The notes under the pieces were generated by a model. That model was given only the letters and a program-made list of their open reading frames with translations. It did no database searches and was not told where the DNA came from. The translations under genes were made by a program, and so were the position numbers. Of a stretch of DNA of 42,237 bases, positions 8,251 through 16,847 are shown one piece after another; the first letter of the stretch is position 1, and each line of letters starts with the position of its first letter. The stretch covers positions 1 to 42,237 of the forward strand of contig NZ_RZQL01000026.1 of assembly GCF_003997935.1 (NCBI RefSeq), in the 5' to 3' direction. Origin of the DNA: Mesorhizobium sp. M7A.F.Ca.US.006.01.1.1 (GTDB lineage: Bacteria; Pseudomonadota; Alphaproteobacteria; Rhizobiales; Rhizobiaceae).

Positions 8251-9408
8251 ATGCTCACCACAGACTCTATCGAAATCCTGTCTAAGCTGGTGGGATTTAA
8301 GTCCCTATCAGGCCAATCCAACCACGACATTGCGGACTATGTCGAAACGTTCGCTAAGTCCTTGGGGGCAGCCATCCAAAGGTTCCCCTCATCCGATGGC
8401 ACCAGGACCAGTCTACTTGTGACTTTGGGACCAATGGTTCCGGGCGGCATTGTCCTGTCGGGCCATATGGACGTCGTTCCCGCGGGGAACCAGTCCTGGA
8501 CGTCCGACCCATTCGCGTTGCGAGAGGCGGATGGGCGCCTCTATGGGCGCGGGGCGGTGGACATGAAAGGTTTCCTCGCCCTTGCCCTATCGCTTGCCGC
8601 GACGATTCCCATCGCCGAGCTCACGAAACCGCTCCATCTTGCGTTTTCTTATGATGAAGAGATTTCCTGCGAAGGTGTAAAACCGATCGTCTGCCATATC
8701 GAGAAGTCCGTCCCGAAGCCTCTCGCCGTCATCGTGGGCGAACCCACGGAACTGCAGGTCGTCGGTGCGCATAAGGGCGCGCTCGATTGGACGGTCGAAG
8801 TTCTCGGCAAAGCGGCCCACTCAAGTCTGCCGCACCTGGGCGCGAACGCCATTCATGCGGCCGCTCGCCTGGTTTGCGAGGTGGAGCAGATTGCCAGGGA
8901 GTTTGAGAAACAGCTCTCGCCAAATTCCGGGCTATACGACGTGCCGCATCCCACTGTCACCGTGGGAGTCATCGAAGGAGGCACCGCTGGAAATGTTATT
9001 GCCGCTCGGTGCAGCTTCCAGATGGAGGCCAGGACACTGGAGCCGGGGCAGGCTACAACTATCTTTGAACGGATTTCAAACCTTGCACGGGATGTAGTGC
9101 TTCCTGGGCTGCGCGCGACAGCCCCCGGCTCTGAGATCAAGATCACCGAGCGTTTCGATATTCCGCCACTTGTCAGAGAAGCCTCCAGTGCTGCGGAACA
9201 GCTCGTAAGCCGCTTCAGTTCGTCGTCGAATGTGAAAGCCGTGTCATATGCGACCGAGGCAGGCTTCTTCCAAGCGGCGGGGCTTCCAACAGTTGTCTTT
9301 GGGCCGGGGAGCATATCCCAGGCCCATCAGGTCGACGAGTTTATCGACAAAACGCAATTCAAGGCGGGAGGCAGAGTGCTGGCGCAGATCGTCCAAACCC
9401 TCTTCTGA
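8251..9408 (+). CDS. M20 family deacylase, acetylornithine deacetylase (ArgE)-like
   Basis: A 385-residue zinc metallohydrolase of the M20/ArgE/DapE family. Metal and catalytic residues are visible: H72 and D74 in SGHMDVVP, D104 in GAVDMKG, the glutamate pair E136-E137 in SYDEE, E164 in VGEPTEL, and a late QAH histidine. An in-frame ATG lies 44 codons upstream, but the sequence before residue 1 is not family-like. The ATG at 8251, with AGGGG a little far upstream, gives the expected length. ArgE-type enzymes remove acyl groups from the amine of ornithine-like amino acids. Next to arginine catabolic genes, it may free arginine or a derivative from an N-acyl form. It converges on the LysR gene with a six-base gap. 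Confidence 0.88.
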   Translation: MLTTDSIEILSKLVGFKSLSGQSNHDIADYVETFAKSLGAAIQRFPSSDGTRTSLLVTLGPMVPGGIVLSGHMDVVPAGNQSWTSDPFALREADGRLYGRGAVDMKGFLALALSLAATIPIAELTKPLHLAFSYDEEISCEGVKPIVCHIEKSVPKPLAVIVGEPTELQVVGAHKGALDWTVEVLGKAAHSSLPHLGANAIHAAARLVCEVEQIAREFEKQLSPNSGLYDVPHPTVTVGVIEGGTAGNVIAARCSFQMEARTLEPGQATTIFERISNLARDVVLPGLRATAPGSEIKITERFDIPPLVREASSAAEQLVSRFSSSSNVKAVSYATEAGFFQAAGLPTVVFGPGSISQAHQVDEFIDKTQFKAGGRVLAQIVQTLF

Positions 9409-9414
9409 CGTGGC

Positions 9415-10347
9415 TCAATTCGTTTCCTGGCTTGCCAGGTCTCTCGACTCGCTAAGGAGATCATCACGAAACGTCGAGACGAGGATAGAGGGAGCGTTGC
9501 TCTCCCGAGACACGATGTACACCGGCCAATTCACACTAAATCGTTCCGGATTGATTTTTCGCAGCATGCCTAGGTCCACCCATGCAGCAGCGAACTGATC
9601 CGGAAGATAACCGATATGGAGCCCCGTCAATATGAATTGGAGGGTCGATTCGACATGCATCGAAACAACCGTTGAGTTCCAATTGGTTTCGACCATTTCC
9701 TGCTGCTGAGTAACAAAACCTCGTCTGACGAAATCTACCTGACGCAAGTCATCATCAGCCAGCGTGCCTTCGGAGCGGCCGAAAAGCTGATGCTTCGAAC
9801 TACAGTAAAGCGTGATCCTTTCGGTGTAGGCCTGCTCGTACTTCAAGCCATTCAACGGGCTGCGGCTTCCAGTAAGACCAAGATCGCAACGACCGTCATA
9901 GACCCCCCGCTCGACTTCGTTGGACGGCACCACATTCATGGTTATTTCAACACCATTCGAGCGCTCGCGAAATCGCCGAAGCGCGCCTACCAAGGGGTTC
10001 AGCGGATCGCTGGCAATGTTCTCCATCTGCCATATCGTCAGTTCGCCCATGAGTTGCCCCTTGGACCCGGCCACCGTCGTTCTGAAACTGTTGATCTCGC
10101 TAAAGAGCCGGAGGGTGGCCTCGTACACGACCTGTCCCTGTGGCGTCAGAGAGAACCCACTAGGACCGCGAACGCAAAGCTTCAGTCCGAAGCGCGTCTC
10201 CAAGTCGGATATGTGGATTGAGATCGTTGATCGGCCCAAGCCGAGCGTTTCCTCGGCGGCCGCGAAACCATTGCACTCGGTCACCGCCTTAAAGACCCGA
10301 AGAAGCCGGATGTCGACCTTGTCCAGGGGTGGGATTTCAAAACGCAT
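9415..10347 (-). CDS. LysR-family transcriptional regulator
   Basis: A 310-residue LysR-type regulator. The N-terminal winged helix-turn-helix spans about residues 10-70 (LRVFKAVTECNGFAAAEETLGLGRSTISIHISDLE), shown here only to mark its limits, followed by the usual linker and a periplasmic-binding-protein-like effector domain. It is transcribed away from the NitT/TauT importer operon; the 180-base space between them (10348-10527) is the normal place for a LysR target. It may therefore control the importer and ureohydrolase genes, possibly sharing control with the factor that binds the TGTCGACA site there. The effector is unknown, and control of the M20 gene it converges with is also possible. 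Confidence 0.88.
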   Translation of the reverse strand: MRFEIPPLDKVDIRLLRVFKAVTECNGFAAAEETLGLGRSTISIHISDLETRFGLKLCVRGPSGFSLTPQGQVVYEATLRLFSEINSFRTTVAGSKGQLMGELTIWQMENIASDPLNPLVGALRRFRERSNGVEITMNVVPSNEVERGVYDGRCDLGLTGSRSPLNGLKYEQAYTERITLYCSSKHQLFGRSEGTLADDDLRQVDFVRRGFVTQQQEMVETNWNSTVVSMHVESTLQFILTGLHIGYLPDQFAAAWVDLGMLRKINPERFSVNWPVYIVSRESNAPSILVSTFRDDLLSESRDLASQETN

Positions 10348-10488
10348 ATTCCGCCTTTCGACCGTGCATCCGCCGTTTCAGGATAAATCCCACACAGACT
10401 TCATAAGGTGGTGCAAGCCCATAAATCACAGTTATCGCGAGAGGACCATTTCGCATTGACTAGGTCAGATTTATGTGAGACGAAACAT

Positions 10489-10504
10489 TGTCGACAGATG
10501 ACAG
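10489..10504 (+). promoter_or_regulatory. Operator-like site, 14 of 16 bases as at 16818
   Basis: TGTCGACAGATGACAG differs from the sites at 7820 and 16818 only in two central bases (AT for TA) and keeps both the TGTCGACA core and the second GACA. It ends 23 bases before the binding-protein start, so a bound protein could block transcription. A possible -35 element, TTGACT, lies at 10456-10461, but I see no convincing -10 element. Confidence 0.6.
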
Positions 10505-10527
10505 TCGCCAAACAATGGGGAACGTCA

Positions 10528-11499
10528 ATGAAACTCCTTAAAAAGCTCGCTCTTGCGGGTACAATCGCAATCACAATGTCTTCAACCTGGAACGTCGCTG
10601 ACGCGGCGGAAAAGATTTCGGTCGCGCACTCGACCTGGATTGGTTACGGCGCGCTCTACATCGCCAAGGAAAAGGGCTTCTTCGAAAAGGCAGGACTGGA
10701 TGTAAACCTGCAGATCATCGAGGCATCATCAGACGCCATCGCCGCAATGCAGGGCGGTCAGATCAATATCGTCGCCTCGACCATGGACAACTTCGCACTG
10801 TTCACCGGCAATGGAGCTGACCTAGAGGTTCTGACCGCACTCGACGAGTCGGCCGGCGGCGACGGAATTGTCGCGAAGAAGGAGATAGCGACCGTCGCCG
10901 ACCTGAAGGGCAAATCAGTCGGTGTTCAGAAGGGCTCGGTCTCGCAGTTCCTTCTCGCGCAGGCGCTCAACAAGGCCGGATTGAAGCTAGAAGACGTCCA
11001 TGTCATCGACATGAAGTCCGGTGACGCCGGCGCAGCCTTCGTTGCCGGCAGCGTCGATGCCGCCGTGACGTGGCAGCCGTGGCTTTCAAAGGCCGCAGCC
11101 ACCGACTTCGGCAAAATTCTGGCCGACACCAGCACGATGCCCGGCCTGATCGTCGACGCGCTCGCCGCGAAGTCAGACTATGCCAACCAGCACAAGACGG
11201 AGATGAAGGCTTTCGTCGACGCCTACTTCGAAGGCATCGCTTTCATGGGGAAGAACCCAGCAGAGGCGCATGAGATCATTGCTCGAAATCTGAAAATGAG
11301 CACCGAGACACTCGAGGGCACGCTGAAGGACGTTCGCTTCTTCAGCAAAGAGGACAACGTGGCGTTCTTCTCCGGTGATCGCAGCGCGGCGTTTGCACTC
11401 GTGTCCCAGGCGGGCGAGTTCTATCAGAAAATCGGCGTGCTGCGCGCGACGCCGGACGCGGCAAAGGTCGTCGGCATCGCCGGCGAGCTGGCAAAGTGA
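10528..11499 (+). CDS. NitT/TauT-type ABC importer, periplasmic binding protein
   Basis: A 323-residue substrate-binding protein of the nitrate/sulfonate/taurine (SsuA/TauA/ThiY) class. A signal peptide ends at ADA near residue 26. The start of the mature protein (WIGYGALYIAKEKGFF) and the VAGSVDAAVTWQPW segment are typical of the family. An upstream in-frame start exists at 10408, but the ATG at 10528 begins the signal peptide exactly and has GGGGAA six bases ahead. It is the first gene of an operon with a permease, an ATPase and a ureohydrolase. The cargo is unknown; relatives carry guanidino compounds as well as sulfonates, so a guanidino compound is plausible here. A decayed copy of part of this gene lies at 22533-22661. 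Confidence 0.9.
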   Translation: MKLLKKLALAGTIAITMSSTWNVADAAEKISVAHSTWIGYGALYIAKEKGFFEKAGLDVNLQIIEASSDAIAAMQGGQINIVASTMDNFALFTGNGADLEVLTALDESAGGDGIVAKKEIATVADLKGKSVGVQKGSVSQFLLAQALNKAGLKLEDVHVIDMKSGDAGAAFVAGSVDAAVTWQPWLSKAAATDFGKILADTSTMPGLIVDALAAKSDYANQHKTEMKAFVDAYFEGIAFMGKNPAEAHEIIARNLKMSTETLEGTLKDVRFFSKEDNVAFFSGDRSAAFALVSQAGEFYQKIGVLRATPDAAKVVGIAGELAK

Positions 11500-11512
11500 G
11501 CTTGCAGGGACG

Positions 11513-12379
11513 ATGCGGACTTCCCAAGCGCTTCCAATGAAAAGCGAACTCAAAACGGCGGGCGTCTCTGAGAGACGCCCAGGCTTCCTCACCAAGGTGC
11601 GGACATATTTGAGACCCAGGGCAAACCTGCCTGCTGGCGAACGGATGACGATTTCCGTCGTCGGCGTACTGGGCTTCTTTCTGCTGTGGTTGCTTGTCAC
11701 CGAGGCCGGTTGGATTCAACCCTTCTTTCTTCCCAGCCCCATCGCAGTCGCCAGTCGTCTGGCCAACATGGTCGTGAGCGGTAGCTATTTGGACGACGTG
11801 TGGGCGAGCTCTTACCGTGTATTCGGCGGATTTTTTATCGCGGCGGTAGTGGCCGTGCCGATCGGCATCCTCATCGGGAATTTCCCGTTCTTCCGTTCGC
11901 TTCTCGAGCCTTTGCTCAGCACCGCGCGCTATTTGCCTGCAACGGCCTTCGTGCCACTGATGATCATCTGGCTTGGGATCAACGAATCCCAGAAAATCTC
12001 GATCGTCTTCATGGGTACGTTCTTCCCGCTCGCCCTGTTCATCTCGAGCATTTCGGAAGGCGTCTCAAGTGACCTTATGAACAGTGCCTACTCGCTTGGA
12101 GCGAGTTCGCGACAGGTGTTTTTCAAGGTTTTGCTGCCCGCCTGCATCCCAGCAATCGTGGACGCACTCCGCATTACCGCAGGTATCGCCTGGACCTATG
12201 TCATCGTCGCGGAACTCGTCGGAGCAGACAAGGGAATGGGGATCGCCATCCTGCAATCCCAGCGCTTTCTTCTGACTGATCAGGTCATCGCCGGCATCGT
12301 GGCCGTCGGCATCCTGGGCGTCTTAACCGACCTCACATTCCGCTATGCGCACCGCAAGCTTTTTCCCTACATGTATTGA
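11513..12379 (+). CDS. NitT/TauT-type ABC importer, permease
   Basis: A 288-residue BPD_transp_1 permease of the SsuC/TauC type. Hydrophobic helices begin near ISVVGVLGFFLLWLLV, and the EAA-like loop reads AYSLGASSRQVFFKVLLPA. The ATG at 11513 lies 13 bases after the binding-protein stop, with GGGA close upstream; another in-frame ATG eight codons later is also possible. Its stop precedes the ATPase start by eight bases, so the three importer genes are almost certainly one transcript. Confidence 0.9.
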   Translation: MRTSQALPMKSELKTAGVSERRPGFLTKVRTYLRPRANLPAGERMTISVVGVLGFFLLWLLVTEAGWIQPFFLPSPIAVASRLANMVVSGSYLDDVWASSYRVFGGFFIAAVVAVPIGILIGNFPFFRSLLEPLLSTARYLPATAFVPLMIIWLGINESQKISIVFMGTFFPLALFISSISEGVSSDLMNSAYSLGASSRQVFFKVLLPACIPAIVDALRITAGIAWTYVIVAELVGADKGMGIAILQSQRFLLTDQVIAGIVAVGILGVLTDLTFRYAHRKLFPYMY

Positions 12380-12387
12380 GGACCACC

Positions 12388-13143
12388 ATGACACGTGTTC
12401 TTGTCGACAACGTCAGCGTGGAATTCACCCGGCATCGCGAAGCTCCGCAGATAGCGCTGACGAATACCAATCTGGAAATCGAGCAAGGCGAGTTCGTCTG
12501 CCTTCTCGGACCGTCCGGATGCGGAAAATCAACTTTGCTCAACGTCGTGGGCGGGCTGGTGGAAGCTTCGACAGGGTCAATCAAGGTCGATGGACGATCC
12601 GTTGCCCAACCAGGCCCGGATCGCGGAATGGTCTTCCAGAACTATTCACTCTATCCATGGCTTACGGTGAGGCAGAACATCGAGTTCGGCCCGAAACTGA
12701 ATCGCTGGCCGAAGGCCAAGGTCTTTCAAATCGCCAATGAACTCATTGAGATTGTGGGTCTCAAGGAATATGCGGAGCAGTTTCCGAAAGTCCTATCGGG
12801 CGGCATGAAGCAACGCGTGGCGATCGCCCGCGCTCTGGCGATGGAGCCTAGCGTTCTGTTGATGGATGAGCCGTTCGGGGCGCTCGACGCCCAGACACGT
12901 TCTCGGATGCAGGAACTGTTGCTCGATATTTGGTCTCGCAAACGGACCACCGTGATCTTCGTGACCCATGATATCGAGGAAGCCGTCTATCTTGCGGACC
13001 GCGTACTGGTCATGAGCGCGCGCCCCGGCAGGATCATCGAAGACTTCAGAATTGAGCTGCCGAGGCCCCGCGTCCCCGACATCGTCGCGAGCGAGGAATT
13101 CACCCGTTACCGCAAACACATGCTCCACCTCCTGAGGCATTGA
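12388..13143 (+). CDS. NitT/TauT-type ABC importer, ATP-binding subunit
   Basis: A 251-residue ABC ATPase of the SsuB/TauB type. Walker A GPSGCGKST spans 41-49, the Q-loop FQNYSLYPWLTV follows near 83, the signature LSGGM lies at 136-140 and Walker B VLLMDE at 156-161, followed by EPFGALD and VTHDIEEA. The ATG at 12388 follows GAGG at six bases. A TTG four codons earlier overlaps the permease stop but is less likely. It partners the permease just upstream. Confidence 0.92.
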   Translation: MTRVLVDNVSVEFTRHREAPQIALTNTNLEIEQGEFVCLLGPSGCGKSTLLNVVGGLVEASTGSIKVDGRSVAQPGPDRGMVFQNYSLYPWLTVRQNIEFGPKLNRWPKAKVFQIANELIEIVGLKEYAEQFPKVLSGGMKQRVAIARALAMEPSVLLMDEPFGALDAQTRSRMQELLLDIWSRKRTTVIFVTHDIEEAVYLADRVLVMSARPGRIIEDFRIELPRPRVPDIVASEEFTRYRKHMLHLLRH

Positions 13144-13200
13144 CGCATTGATCTGAATTTGCGGCCGCTTGACCCTAATGGCCGACAAGAAAGGAATGAA

Positions 13201-14163
13201 ATGTCGAACGAATTCAATCCCGTTGATTCATCCGTAACCCCGCGATACGCCGAGATCGCGACGTTCATGCGTGCCGCCCGATCCGAGATTTCGCCCTCCA
13301 TCGACATCGCCCTGGTCGGCGTTCCACTGGATCTCGGTGCGACGTACCGGTCCGGTGCGAGACAGGGACCGGCGGGCGTTCGCGAAGCCTCGCGCCTGAT
13401 CCGACAGGTAAACCCGACCACCGGAGTCGCGCCATACCGCATTGCTAACATTGCCGACATTGGCGACGCGCCGACCCATCCCCTCAGCGTCGAGAAGAGC
13501 GTTGAGCGCATCGAGGATTTCTTCAAGAGCGTCCATGAAGCCGGGGCCGTTCCGATCTCAGTGGGCGGAGACCACACCGTCCCGCTTCCAATTCTCAGGG
13601 CGATTGCGAAGAACGGCCCGGTCGGCTTGGTCCAGATCGACTCGCATTCCGATACCTTCGACGAATTCATGGGAACGAAGTACAACCACGCCACCTTCGT
13701 CCGTCGAGCAGTCGAAGAAGGCCTTCTCGACCCCAAGCGGATCGTCCAGATCGGTCTGCGAGGCACCCGCTACGGCGACGACGACATTGTCTACGGTGGT
13801 CAGGTCGGCATCCGTATGATCACGATGGACGAGTACGAGACGATGGGGCGCGCAGCGGTGATCGAGGAGATCAAACGCGTAGTCGGCGCCGGCCGGACTT
13901 ACTTCTCGATCGATATCGACGGTCTGGACCCGAAAGACGCACCCGGCACGGGTGTCCCAGAGCCAGGCGGCATCATGATGCGGGACGCCCAAATGATCCT
14001 GCGGTCGCTCAATGGCATCGATTTGATCGGCGGTGACATCTGTGAAGTCGTGCCATCGCTCGATCCGACCGGGATAACCTGCATCAACGCCGCGAACCTG
14101 ATGTTCGAGCTCACGTGCCTGGCGGCGGTCGCTCACCAGAACCGCACGACGAAACAGGCTTGA
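13201..14163 (+). CDS. Ureohydrolase (arginase/agmatinase superfamily), candidate guanidinobutyrase
   Basis: A 320-residue binuclear manganese ureohydrolase, which releases urea from a guanidino substrate. The metal ligands are all visible: H125 in GGDHTV; D147, H149 and D151 in DSHSD, where most relatives have alanine at the second position; and D238 and D240 in SIDIDGLDP. Length and overall pattern match agmatinase and guanidinobutyrase (Pseudomonas GbuA is about the same size). The ATG at 13201 has AAGGA at good spacing; an upstream in-frame start at 13159 lacks one. With AruH- and AruI-like genes nearby, 4-guanidinobutyrate to GABA plus urea is the best-fitting reaction. Agmatine, guanidinopropionate or guanidine remain possible. 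Confidence 0.88.
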   Translation: MSNEFNPVDSSVTPRYAEIATFMRAARSEISPSIDIALVGVPLDLGATYRSGARQGPAGVREASRLIRQVNPTTGVAPYRIANIADIGDAPTHPLSVEKSVERIEDFFKSVHEAGAVPISVGGDHTVPLPILRAIAKNGPVGLVQIDSHSDTFDEFMGTKYNHATFVRRAVEEGLLDPKRIVQIGLRGTRYGDDDIVYGGQVGIRMITMDEYETMGRAAVIEEIKRVVGAGRTYFSIDIDGLDPKDAPGTGVPEPGGIMMRDAQMILRSLNGIDLIGGDICEVVPSLDPTGITCINAANLMFELTCLAAVAHQNRTTKQA

Positions 14164-14198
14164 TCGGCCCGAATAGAACAAACGCAAGGGAGGACATA

Positions 14199-14573
14199 AT
14201 GTCAGGCCAAGCCGCGTTGCGCGAGCTCGCAAACAAGTACTTCGACGCGCTGTATTTCGGAAAGGCGGACCTCTTCGCTGAGGTGTTTCATCCCGCAGCG
14301 ATGCTCTACTGCTTCACCGAAGCGGAACCCGTAATCATTGGCGTCGACAAGTACCTAGCGATCGTGCGGGGCCGTGTTTCACCGGCTTCCCGCAACGATC
14401 CGAGGCGAGACGAGGTCGTTGCGATCGAGATCGCCAGTCCCACGACAGCTCATCTTCGGGTCAAGGAGATTTTCATTCCGAAGAACTTCGTGGACGAACT
14501 GACCTGCGTCAAAACCGCCGCCGGATGGAAGATCGTCTCGAAGGTTTGGCACTTCACTTTGGATGCGCAGTGA
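14199..14573 (+). CDS. NTF2-like / lumazine-binding-like small protein
   Basis: A 124-residue protein with an NTF2-like (SnoaL/lumazine-binding-like) pattern: an N-terminal helix LRELANKYFDALYFGKADLF, shown to mark its position, the FHPAAMLYC turn and a closing strand pair in AGWKIVSKVWHF. The ATG follows AAGGGAGGA, a strong ribosome site. It lies between the ureohydrolase and the class-III aminotransferase and is co-directional with short gaps, so it is likely part of the same operon. Proteins of this fold can be enzymes or ligand-binding accessories. I cannot assign a reaction; help with an unstable pathway intermediate is only a guess. Confidence 0.75.
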   Translation: MSGQAALRELANKYFDALYFGKADLFAEVFHPAAMLYCFTEAEPVIIGVDKYLAIVRGRVSPASRNDPRRDEVVAIEIASPTTAHLRVKEIFIPKNFVDELTCVKTAAGWKIVSKVWHFTLDAQ

Positions 14574-14594
14574 CTGCGAGAACGGAATCGTAAA

Positions 14595-15884
14595 ATGACA
14601 ACCGAAAACCAGAAGGCACTTCACACAAGTGCCGAAATTTTCGACGCCTTCATCGAGCGGTCCTGGCGGTCAAATGCTGAGCGGCAGAAGGCGAAAGGCG
14701 CTGAATTTGTCATCGGCAAACGCGAAGGCGTTTACATGTGGGACATCGAGGGCAAGCGGCGTTTGATCGACTGCGGCACTGGCGGCGGCGTGCACGCGTT
14801 GGGGCATCGCCATCCGGAGATTTTGGCTGCGCTGCGGCAGGCGCTCGACGACGGCCGCGACACCGGGCTTTGGTCAGTACCAAATGCCAAATATTTGGAA
14901 CTCCAGGACAAGCTGGCGACGCTCGCGCCCAAGGCCCATCTGAATCGAAGCGTGATTACTCTTTGCTCCACTCTTTCGGTCGATCTGGCAACCATGTTCG
15001 CGTTCCGCGTTACCAAGCGCCAGAAGATGCTTGCCTACAGGCATGGATATCACGGCCACACAGGATTCGCGGCGATTGTCACGGGCTCGCCCGAAGAAGG
15101 GATCATCGACCACTATAATCTTCCTTCGCATTCGAACTTTCTCGAGCGGTTCGGCGATATCGAGGAACTCGACCGTCTTCTTACCTCCGAGATCGCGGCC
15201 TTCATCATCGAGCCGATGGACTACGAGACCTTCGAGGCGGCTTCCAACGACTTCTTCACCCAGGCTTCCCGCCTTTGCAAAGAGCGCGGAGTCCTGTTCA
15301 TCGTGGATGAAACACGCGCGGGTCTGGGTCGATCGGGGACACTGTGGGCTTCAGAGCAGTATGACATCGATCCGGACATGATGATCACCGGGAAGGGCTT
15401 GTCGGGCGGCCTGTACCCAGCGAGTGCGGTGTTGATGCGGGCGGAGATTTATGAGCAGTGCATGAATCAGCATCGGTTCGCGTACATCTCTAGCCTCGGC
15501 GGCAACGAGATCAGCTGTATTGTCGCCGCGAAGGTGCTCGACGTCGCCTCGAGTCCAGCTTTGTTGGAGAACGTCCGCAAAGTCGGAGCGTACCTCCACA
15601 ACGGCTTCCAAGCGCTCTGCTCGAAACATTCCGATGTTCTCAAGGGCGTCACATCCTTCGGGCTCGCCGTCTCGGTTCAAGTTGCCAACCGGGATGTCGG
15701 GCGTGAACTCTACAGAGAGATCCTCGCCGATGGCGTCTTATGCCACAGCGTCGCGGAAATCGATCCACCCGGTCTGAAGTTCTTTCCTCCGCTGGTGCTT
15801 ACCGAAATGGAAGCCGATATCATCGTTGATGCACTTGACCGTGCCGCCTCTTTGTCGTGCAAATCTGTGAAACCTGCTGCCTAA
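14595..15884 (+). CDS. Class-III aminotransferase, candidate GABA aminotransferase
   Basis: A 429-residue PLP-dependent aminotransferase of class III, the ornithine/acetylornithine/GABA transaminase group. Visible landmarks are GGGVHALGHRHPE, the IVDETRAGLGRSG aspartate and the PLP lysine in TGKGLSGGLYP. The usual serine-threonine substrate loop reads SSLGGNEISC. It closes the operon that starts with the NitT/TauT importer and includes the ureohydrolase. If that enzyme makes GABA, this aminotransferase would make succinate semialdehyde for the GabD-like enzyme at 3 kb. The substrate is inferred. A perfect hairpin follows the stop codon. Confidence 0.87.
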   Translation: MTTENQKALHTSAEIFDAFIERSWRSNAERQKAKGAEFVIGKREGVYMWDIEGKRRLIDCGTGGGVHALGHRHPEILAALRQALDDGRDTGLWSVPNAKYLELQDKLATLAPKAHLNRSVITLCSTLSVDLATMFAFRVTKRQKMLAYRHGYHGHTGFAAIVTGSPEEGIIDHYNLPSHSNFLERFGDIEELDRLLTSEIAAFIIEPMDYETFEAASNDFFTQASRLCKERGVLFIVDETRAGLGRSGTLWASEQYDIDPDMMITGKGLSGGLYPASAVLMRAEIYEQCMNQHRFAYISSLGGNEISCIVAAKVLDVASSPALLENVRKVGAYLHNGFQALCSKHSDVLKGVTSFGLAVSVQVANRDVGRELYREILADGVLCHSVAEIDPPGLKFFPPLVLTEMEADIIVDALDRAASLSCKSVKPAA

Positions 15885-15891
15885 TCCGCCC

Positions 15892-15920
15892 AACGTCCCC
15901 GGCGAAAAGCCGGGGACGTT
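15892..15920 (+). terminator. Strong hairpin after the class-III aminotransferase gene
   Basis: AACGTCCCCGGC at 15892-15903 pairs perfectly with GCCGGGGACGTT at 15909-15920 around GAAAA, a 12-base GC-rich stem. The bases after it (CTTCACATTT) are only moderately T-rich, so it is a probable but not textbook intrinsic terminator. It separates the importer-ureohydrolase operon from the GntR gene. Confidence 0.7.
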
Positions 15921-16055
15921 CTTCACATTTGAAAACGGAGCGGATCCGTGTCGTTGCACGGTTTCGTATTCTTTTTTCGCAAGTTCCGCTAAGTTGCCTG
16001 CGCTGATCTTGGACCGAATTCGGTAGGTTGCGCCAACCATGAAGAAAGGCCCGCC

Positions 16056-16730
16056 ATGGGTGTCGTGAAACAAGATGAAACCAACGGTTTGGTGATCCAG
16101 CGTAATTCGGTTGCTGACCAGGTCTACTTCGACCTCCGTGCCAAACTTCTTTCCGGACAGATCGCCCAGGGGGAGCGCATCGTCGAAGCGAGCATCGCCA
16201 AATCTCTCGGCATCAGCCGCGCGCCGATCCGCGAAGCCGTCAATCGCCTGACCGAAGCCGGGCTTCTTGAGAGCCGCACCCATTACGGGACCTCGGTTAT
16301 CCAGATGGGTGAGGAGAAAATTCGCGAGTTGTATGTCGTGAGGAATGCCATCGAGGCATTAGCGATCAGGGCGGTGGCCGAGCGACATACCGTCGAAGAC
16401 GTCAAGAAGCTGCGCAAGCTCATCAAAACGATGTCGAATTTTGCGAAGAATGGCGATTTGCCTGGCTTGGTCGACGCAGAACTTGAATTCCACGAAGCTC
16501 TCTGGCGGATGGCCAAGAACCCGTACATCGAAAAGGTCGCCGGGCTTCTGTTCGACCATCTTCGCCTCGCGCTAACTATCGATAATGCAGGTTACAAGAA
16601 TCTCATGGACGTTGCTCAGGAGCATGAGCCTCTCGTGCAAGCGATCGAAAGCGGCGATCCAGACAAGGCCGCCGCAGCGCTCGCTGAGCACATAATGACA
16701 TCACTGGATGCCTTTGCTTCCACGAAATAG
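16056..16730 (+). CDS. GntR-family transcriptional regulator, FCD (FadR-like) subgroup
   Basis: A 224-residue GntR regulator. The winged helix spans about residues 15-80, with the recognition segment AKSLGISRAPIREAVNRL and the wing THYGTSV. An all-helical FCD ligand domain follows, with histidines in EFHEAL and the C-terminal EHIMTSLDAF that fit its metal site. AAAGG precedes the ATG. It lies just upstream of the M20-aruI-glcD operon, whose leader carries the TGTCGACAGTAGACAG site. GntR/FCD proteins bind short palindromes of this kind, so it is the favoured regulator of all copies of the site. The ligand is unknown; small carboxylic acids are usual for the group. Confidence 0.9.
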   Translation: MGVVKQDETNGLVIQRNSVADQVYFDLRAKLLSGQIAQGERIVEASIAKSLGISRAPIREAVNRLTEAGLLESRTHYGTSVIQMGEEKIRELYVVRNAIEALAIRAVAERHTVEDVKKLRKLIKTMSNFAKNGDLPGLVDAELEFHEALWRMAKNPYIEKVAGLLFDHLRLALTIDNAGYKNLMDVAQEHEPLVQAIESGDPDKAAAALAEHIMTSLDAFASTK

Positions 16731-16817
16731 CTCAACGCGGCCGGACGGCAGCATCACGAGACTCGGCACCAAATTTCCCATCAATCCCGACATCAGGCCA
16801 TTCACAAAGGTCAGAAA

Positions 16818-16833
16818 TGTCGACAGTAGACAG
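16818..16833 (+). promoter_or_regulatory. Operator-like site before the M20-aruI-glcD operon
   Basis: TGTCGACAGTAGACAG, identical in all 16 bases to the minus-strand site at 7820-7835. It ends only 14 bases before the M20 start codon, so it must overlap the transcription start or leader. A bound repressor would block the operon directly. The GntR gene ends 87 bases upstream. Confidence 0.65.
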
Positions 16834-16847
16834 AAGAGTACTTCATC

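Noticed and set aside
12401..12410. Another TTGTCGACAA near the ATPase start
   Set aside because: It lies inside the coding sequence (codons for LVDN), lacks the second GACA half and is not upstream of a gene.
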